Source: Caballeronia sordidicola
Lineage (GTDB): Bacteria; Pseudomonadota; Gammaproteobacteria; Burkholderiales; Burkholderiaceae
Direction: 5' to 3'
DNA: 64,000 bases
Assembly (NCBI RefSeq): GCF_000729995.1
Contig: NZ_JNFG01000201.1
Location: forward strand, 186,001-250,000
This document shows positions 59,243-64,000 of the stretch, piece by piece. Both the position numbers and the translations under genes were made by a program. The notes under the pieces were generated by a model, which was given only the letters and a program-made list of their open reading frames with translations, ran no database searches and had not been told where the DNA came from. How positions within the stretch are numbered: position 1 is the stretch's first letter; every line of letters starts with the position of its first letter.

Positions 59243-60511
59243 ATGTCCACGTCCACCGAAATGCTCATGGAAGTTAACGGCCGCGCTTATGGTCCGGCGC
59301 GCGCGCTGACTGTGGTCGTCTGCGTCGACGGCTGCGAATACGATTACCTTGAAGCGGCCGTAGCGGCGGGTGTCGCACCGTTTATCGGCACAATGCTGCG
59401 CGGCGGGTCCGCCTTTCGCGCCGACTGCGTGATTCCGTCGTTCACCAACCCGAACAACTTGTCGATCGTGACGGGCGTGCCGCCTTCGGTGCATGGCATT
59501 TGCGGCAACTATTTCTTCGACCCGCAAGCGAACGGCGGCAAGGGTGCCGAGGTGATGATGAACGATCCGGCCTACCTTCGCGCCGGCACGATCCTCGCGG
59601 CTGCTGCGCAACGCGGCGAGAAGGTGGCCGTAGTGACGGCAAAGGACAAGTTGCGCCGTCTGCTTGGCTGGCAACTCGACGGAATCTGTTTCTCGGCGGA
59701 GAAAGCGGACGCGGTGACGCTTGCGGAGAACGGCATCGAGAACGTGCTGGAACTGGTGGACAAGCCCGTGCCGGATGTCTACAGCGCAGACCTGTCCGAG
59801 TTCGTGTTCGCGGCCGGCGTACGCCTTGCCGAGACGCGCAAGATTGACCTCATGTACCTGTCGACGACGGACTACGTGCAGCATAAATGCGCGCCTGGCA
59901 CGGACGGCGCCAACGCGTTCTACGCGATGATGGACGGCTATCTCGCGCGCCTGAACGAACTCGGCGCGGTGATCGGCCTGACCGCTGACCATGGCATGAA
60001 CGCGAAGCACGACGTCGCAACCGGCGAGCCGAACGTGGTGTATTTGCAAGACTGGCTGGATGAAACGCTGGACCTCCCGAATGCGCGCGTGATTCTCCCG
60101 ATCACTGATCCCTACGTGGTCCACCACGGAGCGCTTGGTTCGTTCGCGACCATCTACCTGCCGGCTTCCGTCGATACAAAAGCACTGGCGGCGCGCATTG
60201 CTGCACTGCCGGGCGTGGATATCGTGCTCGACAACGCAACTGCGTGCGAGCGCTTCGAATTGCCGATCGATCGCGTGGGAGACCTGGTGGTCGTGAGCGG
60301 ACGCAACACGGTACTCGGCACCCGGCGCGCGGAGCATGACCTGTCGGGACTGACTGTGCCGTTGCGTTCGCATGGCGGCGTGTCCGAGCAGGAAGTGCCC
60401 TTGCTGTTCAATCGTCCAACCGACGGTTTTGAAGCACAGAGAGAAGGAAAGCGCCTGCGCAACTTCGACGTTTTCAACATCGCGTTGAACCACCTGGAGT
60501 TTGCATCATGA
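59243..60511 (+). CDS. phnA: Phosphonoacetate hydrolase
   Basis: A 422-residue alkaline-phosphatase-superfamily enzyme with two zinc ions that splits phosphonoacetate to acetate and phosphate. Expected residues are all visible: D29 (CVDG), nucleophile T68 (PSFTNPNNLS), D210 and H214 (TTDYVQHK), D249-H250 (TADHGMN) and H377 (RSHGGVSE). ATG with AAGGAAC. Its stop overlaps phnY by 4 nt. Confidence 0.95.
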   Translation: MSTSTEMLMEVNGRAYGPARALTVVVCVDGCEYDYLEAAVAAGVAPFIGTMLRGGSAFRADCVIPSFTNPNNLSIVTGVPPSVHGICGNYFFDPQANGGKGAEVMMNDPAYLRAGTILAAAAQRGEKVAVVTAKDKLRRLLGWQLDGICFSAEKADAVTLAENGIENVLELVDKPVPDVYSADLSEFVFAAGVRLAETRKIDLMYLSTTDYVQHKCAPGTDGANAFYAMMDGYLARLNELGAVIGLTADHGMNAKHDVATGEPNVVYLQDWLDETLDLPNARVILPITDPYVVHHGALGSFATIYLPASVDTKALAARIAALPGVDIVLDNATACERFELPIDRVGDLVVVSGRNTVLGTRRAEHDLSGLTVPLRSHGGVSEQEVPLLFNRPTDGFEAQREGKRLRNFDVFNIALNHLEFAS

Positions 60512-61962
60512 GCGCCGTTCTTGCGGTTGAGCAGCATGCGCTGCGGGTTGAAAAGCTGCGCCTTAAGGGCGAGCGTGTGGCGCGTTCACGCAATATCGAT
60601 GTTTTCGATCCTTACACGAACACCATCGTTGGCACCGTGCCAATGGCAAGCGTCGACGATGTGCGCGATGCATTCGAGTACGCGGCGAACTACCGGTCGA
60701 CGCTGACGCGTTATGAACGCTCGCAGATTCTCGAGCGTGCTGCTGCGTTGCTGCGTGAGCGTACGGAAGAAGCGTCGGATCTCATTTCGCTTGAATCGGG
60801 TTTGTCGAAGCAGGACTCGCGTTATGAAATCGGCCGCGTGGCGGACGTGTTCAAGTTCGCCGCGATGGAAGCGCTGCGCGACGACGGCCAGAGTTTTTCC
60901 TGTGACCTTACCCCCCACGGCAAGGCCCGCCGCGTGTTCTCGCAACGTGAACCGCTGGCGGGCGTGATCGTTGCAATCACGCCGTTCAATCATCCGATGA
61001 ATCAGGTCGCGCACAAGCTTGCACCTGCTATCGCGACGAATAATCGCGTGATCCTGAAGCCGTCGGAGAAGGTGCCGTTATCGGCTTATTACTTAGCCGA
61101 CGTGTTGTATGAAGCCGGTTTGCCCGCACCCATGCTGCAGGTTTTAACGGGCGACCCGCGCGAGATTGCTGACGAACTCGTCACGAACCGGCACGCCGAC
61201 CTCGTCACTTTTACCGGTGGCGTGGCGATCGGCAAGGATATTGCAGCGAGGGCGGGGTATCGGCGCGTCGTGCTGGAACTTGGCGGTAACGATCCGCTGA
61301 TCGTGCTCGACGACGCCGACCTGGAACGCGCGGCAACGCTGGCCGTGCAAGGCTCGTACAAGAATTCCGGGCAACGCTGCACGGCGGTCAAGCGGATGCT
61401 CGTACAGAAGGACGTCGTTGCCCGGTTCACGGAACTCGTGGTGGAAAAAACGCTCGCATGGAATCATGGCGATCCCTTCGATCCTGCCAACCAGATGGGC
61501 ACGGTGATCGACGAGGCTGCGGCCAAATTGTTCGAGGCACGCGTGAACGAAGCGGTATCGAAGGGTGCACGGTTGCTGTGCGGCAATCACCGCCATGGGG
61601 CGTTGTACTCGCCCACAGTGCTGGATCGTGTCAATCCTTCCATGACGCTGGTGCGTGAGGAAACCTTCGGACCGGTGTCTCCGATCATCGAATTCGATAC
61701 CATCGACGACGCCATTCGTATCAGCAACGGCACGGCCTTCGGGTTGTCGTCCGGCCTATGTACGGACAGGGCGGACCTGATCACGCGCTTTGTGAACGAA
61801 CTGCGCGTGGGTACCGTGAATGTGTGGGAAGTGCCGGGTTACCGGATCGAGCTGACACCGTTTGGCGGCATCAAGGATTCGGGCCTGGGTTACAAGGAAG
61901 GCGTGCAGGAAGCGATGAAAAGCTTCACGAACCTCAAGACCTTTTCTCTGCCCTGGGCTTAA
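60508..61962 (+). CDS. phnY: Phosphonoacetaldehyde dehydrogenase
   Basis: A 484-residue NAD+-dependent aldehyde dehydrogenase. N161 (ITPFNHP), E257 (LELGGND) and the catalytic C291 with R290 (SGQRCTAVKR) match the S. meliloti PhnY pattern. Converts phosphonoacetaldehyde from PhnW to phosphonoacetate for PhnA. Overlaps phnA by ATGA and is followed after 3 nt by the HD gene. Confidence 0.93.
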   Translation: MSAVLAVEQHALRVEKLRLKGERVARSRNIDVFDPYTNTIVGTVPMASVDDVRDAFEYAANYRSTLTRYERSQILERAAALLRERTEEASDLISLESGLSKQDSRYEIGRVADVFKFAAMEALRDDGQSFSCDLTPHGKARRVFSQREPLAGVIVAITPFNHPMNQVAHKLAPAIATNNRVILKPSEKVPLSAYYLADVLYEAGLPAPMLQVLTGDPREIADELVTNRHADLVTFTGGVAIGKDIAARAGYRRVVLELGGNDPLIVLDDADLERAATLAVQGSYKNSGQRCTAVKRMLVQKDVVARFTELVVEKTLAWNHGDPFDPANQMGTVIDEAAAKLFEARVNEAVSKGARLLCGNHRHGALYSPTVLDRVNPSMTLVREETFGPVSPIIEFDTIDDAIRISNGTAFGLSSGLCTDRADLITRFVNELRVGTVNVWEVPGYRIELTPFGGIKDSGLGYKEGVQEAMKSFTNLKTFSLPWA

Positions 61963-61965
61963 ATC

Positions 61966-62529
61966 ATGGCGCTTACGCTGACTGACATCAAGCATCTCTT
62001 CGATACCTACGGCGCCATTGCCTATAGCGGCGAACCGGTCACGCAACTCCAGCACGCGTTGCAGACTGCGGCACTGGCAGAGGAAGCGGGCGCTGATGAA
62101 ACGCTCGTTGGCGCGGCGTTCTTGCACGACCTGGGTCACTTGCTCAATCTCCAGGGCGAGACGCCGAGCGAACGCGGTATTGACGACCTGCACCAGTATT
62201 TCGCGCTGCCGTTCCTGCGACCGCTGTTCAGCAACGCCGTACTTGAGCCGATCCGCCTGCATGTGGACGCGAAGCGCTGCTTATGTGCAATTGATACCGA
62301 TTATTTTTCGACACTATCCGCGGATTCGGTCCGTAGCCTGAAACTGCAAGGAGGCATTTTCAGCAAGGAGGAAGCGGACGATTTTATGAGCAAACCGTTC
62401 GCGCAGGACGCGCTTTCACTACGCCGCTGGGATGATCTTGCCAAGCGCCCGGAGCGTGTTACGCCTGCGCTCGGCCACTATATTCAGCTAATCGAAAGGC
62501 TGGCGGAAAGCCACCGCACGGCGGCATAA
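61966..62529 (+). CDS. PhnZ-like HD-domain diiron oxygenase homologue (TIGR03276-like)
   Basis: A 187-residue HD-domain protein found with phosphonate genes. Residues line up with PhnZ: Y20 and E23 (YSGE) match its Tyr-Glu pair. H30, H54-D55, H58, H76, H99 and an Asp near 156 match the mixed-valence diiron ligands and the substrate-binding His. PhnZ cleaves 2-amino-1-hydroxyethylphosphonate to glycine and phosphate with O2. The partner dioxygenase PhnY* is not in the window, so the substrate supply is unclear. Confidence 0.8.
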   Translation: MALTLTDIKHLFDTYGAIAYSGEPVTQLQHALQTAALAEEAGADETLVGAAFLHDLGHLLNLQGETPSERGIDDLHQYFALPFLRPLFSNAVLEPIRLHVDAKRCLCAIDTDYFSTLSADSVRSLKLQGGIFSKEEADDFMSKPFAQDALSLRRWDDLAKRPERVTPALGHYIQLIERLAESHRTAA

Positions 62530-62791
62530 ATCCAGGTTCGAACCGCATTATGATCAGGAAACCAAAGTAATTTGCCAATTCTGTTCCGGGAGCGGCCTGG
62601 TTGTTCCCGATGACGGAAATGCGACAAAAGGACGGACCGCCGGCGGATGTCGTGCCAATTCCACGGCGGCCGGGGCCATTACCAAAAAAATAAAAATAGC
62701 GTAACCTGCCTGTTCACCCGGCCCCGTCCCGCTTGACTGAACGCGGCTCGCACCTAGCGCGTTGTCCAGCAATGCATTTCTGGAGAGTTCG

Positions 62792-64000
62792 ATGACATCC
62801 GTCGACCTGGAATTCGAACAGCTGAACAGCACCGTCGATGCGCTCAGGCGCTCCATTTCCAACCGCCTCATGTACGGAGTCGGCAAGGATGCCGTCACCG
62901 CCCAGCCGCGCGACTGGCTTCATGCCGCTGAACTGGCGGTCCGCGACCGGCTGGTAGCGCGCTGGATGAAAACCACGCGCCAGCAGTACGAGCAGGACGT
63001 CAAGCGTGTGTATTACTTGTCGATGGAGTTCCTCATCGGTCGGACTTTTACCAACGCGCTGCTTGCGCTCGGCATCCACGACGAAGTCCGCGACGCCCTT
63101 GCCGGCCTTGGCATTGACTTAAACACCCTCGAAAACCTGGAGCCCGATGCCGCGCTCGGCAACGGCGGCCTGGGCCGCCTTGCCGCGTGTTTTCTCGACT
63201 CCATGGCGACTGTCGGCATTCCCGGTTTTGGTTACGGCATCCGTTATGAATACGGCATGTTCCGGCAGACCATCGTGGACGGAAATCAGGTCGAGACGCC
63301 CGACTACTGGCTGCGAGCGGGCAATGCGTGGGAGTTTCCGCGCCCGGAAGTGAATTATGTGATCCATTTCGGCGGCAGTACGGTACGCCACGGCGACCGC
63401 ACCGAATGGATCGACACGGAACACGTGAACGCTATGGCGTACGACACCGTGATCCCCGGTTTTGCCACGACCGCGACCAATACGTTGCGGCTCTGGTCGG
63501 CGCGGGCTACCGACGAATTCGACCTGTCCGCGTTCAACCAGGGCGATTACCGCCGGTCGGTGGAAGCAAAGAACACCTCGGAACACGTATCGCGCCTGCT
63601 GTATCCGGACGACTCCACGCAGGCCGGCCGCGAACTGCGTTTGCGCCAGGAATACTTCTTTGTGTCCGCGACGATGCAGGATCTGATCCGCCGCTATCAA
63701 CGCACGCACACGCATTTTGGGCGGCTGGCGGAAAAGGTCGCGGTGCATTTGAACGACACGCATCCGGTGCTGGCCATTCCGGAACTGATGCGTTTGCTGG
63801 TCGATATCCATCATTTGCCGTGGGAGAAGGCCTGGAAGCTGATTCAGCAGATGTTCTCGTACACGAACCACACGCTGATGCCCGAGGCGCTGGAAACCTG
63901 GGACGTGGAAATGTTGTCGCGGCTGTTGCCGCGCCACCTCGAGATCATCTTCGACATCAACGCGGATTTTCTCAAGCAAGTGGGTGAGAAGTTCGGGCGC
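62792..64000 (+). CDS. glgP: Glycogen/maltodextrin phosphorylase (5' part, runs off window)
   Basis: 403 codons of a family near 820 residues. Phosphorolyses alpha-1,4-glucan to glucose-1-phosphate. Segments: VYYLSMEFLIGRTFTNAL, EPDAALGNGGLGRLAACFLD, PGFGYGIRYEYGMFRQ, HLNDTHPVLAIPELMR and FSYTNHTLMPEALETW. The PLP lysine lies beyond the window. ATG follows GGAGAGTTCG. The 262-bp gap before it shows an AT-rich stretch (62685-62700) that may be its promoter. Confidence 0.95.
   Translation, partial: MTSVDLEFEQLNSTVDALRRSISNRLMYGVGKDAVTAQPRDWLHAAELAVRDRLVARWMKTTRQQYEQDVKRVYYLSMEFLIGRTFTNALLALGIHDEVRDALAGLGIDLNTLENLEPDAALGNGGLGRLAACFLDSMATVGIPGFGYGIRYEYGMFRQTIVDGNQVETPDYWLRAGNAWEFPRPEVNYVIHFGGSTVRHGDRTEWIDTEHVNAMAYDTVIPGFATTATNTLRLWSARATDEFDLSAFNQGDYRRSVEAKNTSEHVSRLLYPDDSTQAGRELRLRQEYFFVSATMQDLIRRYQRTHTHFGRLAEKVAVHLNDTHPVLAIPELMRLLVDIHHLPWEKAWKLIQQMFSYTNHTLMPEALETWDVEMLSRLLPRHLEIIFDINADFLKQVGEKFGR

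Noticed and set aside
59135..60493. 452-codon minus-strand frame
   Set aside because: Antisense to phnA, whose active-site residues are all in the plus frame.
1..64000. tRNA, rRNA, CRISPR arrays, prophage or IS elements
   Set aside because: Looked for cloverleaf-like or repeated spacer patterns and transposase motifs; none could be supported by eye. A tRNA or IS search program would settle it.

Overview
The window is GC-rich, almost fully coding DNA from a Burkholderiaceae beta-proteobacterium, most likely Paraburkholderia or Caballeronia. Supporting signs are the Burkholderia-type porin, DUF4148-type small secreted proteins, a BvgS-like hybrid kinase, the gene style of the paoABC and phosphonate loci, and general codon use. 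No rRNA, tRNA, CRISPR array or complete insertion sequence was seen.

Layout. 0-5.4 kb: 5' part of a manganese catalase gene, an autoregulated-looking CopG protein with a PHB-depolymerase-type esterase, a chemoreceptor and a porin. 5.6-17.8 kb: the most interesting region, read as an ergothioneine catabolic locus. A leftward operon encodes a DUF917 (thiohydantoin desulfurase-type) protein, a urocanase-like hydratase, an MHS-type MFS transporter, an exported histidine-ammonia-lyase-fold protein without the MIO triad (ergothionase-like), a persulfide-dioxygenase-like MBL protein, a type II sulfide:quinone oxidoreductase and a decayed TauE/SafE exporter. A divergent operon encodes a hydantoinase-like enzyme and an M20 N-carbamoyl-amino-acid hydrolase. 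A LysR gene lies between, and near-identical T-N11-A sites occur in both promoter regions. Together these could turn ergothioneine into thiourocanate, a thiohydantoin, a hydantoin, N-carbamoylglutamate and glutamate, with the sulfide released being oxidised by SQR and the dioxygenase.

17.8-19.6 kb: small hypothetical genes and gene remnants. 19.7-21.4 kb: hipBA toxin-antitoxin pair. 21.8-28.8 kb: sugar-efflux-type MFS protein, YdeP-type molybdoenzyme, a frameshifted membrane protein, a DUF4160/DUF2442 pair and a GT2 glycosyltransferase. 29-33.6 kb: periplasmic aldehyde oxidoreductase paoABC with a MocA-type cytidylyltransferase. 34-34.8 kb: mqsRA with a palindromic operator. 34.8-46.5 kb: solute-binding protein, isochorismatase-like hydrolase, GNAT-like protein, GFA protein, DUF488 protein, sedolisin (S53), S10 carboxypeptidase, large KatE catalase, ABM monooxygenase, PRC-barrel protein and DUF4148 protein. 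46.9-50.5 kb: BvgS-like hybrid sensor kinase. 51.6-62.5 kb: a complete 2-aminoethylphosphonate locus (FAD oxidase, DeoR regulator, phnW, ABC transporter phnSTUV, phnA, phnY and a PhnZ-like HD protein). The window ends inside a glycogen phosphorylase gene.

All assignments come from reading the sequence and remembered family motifs; no database search was run.
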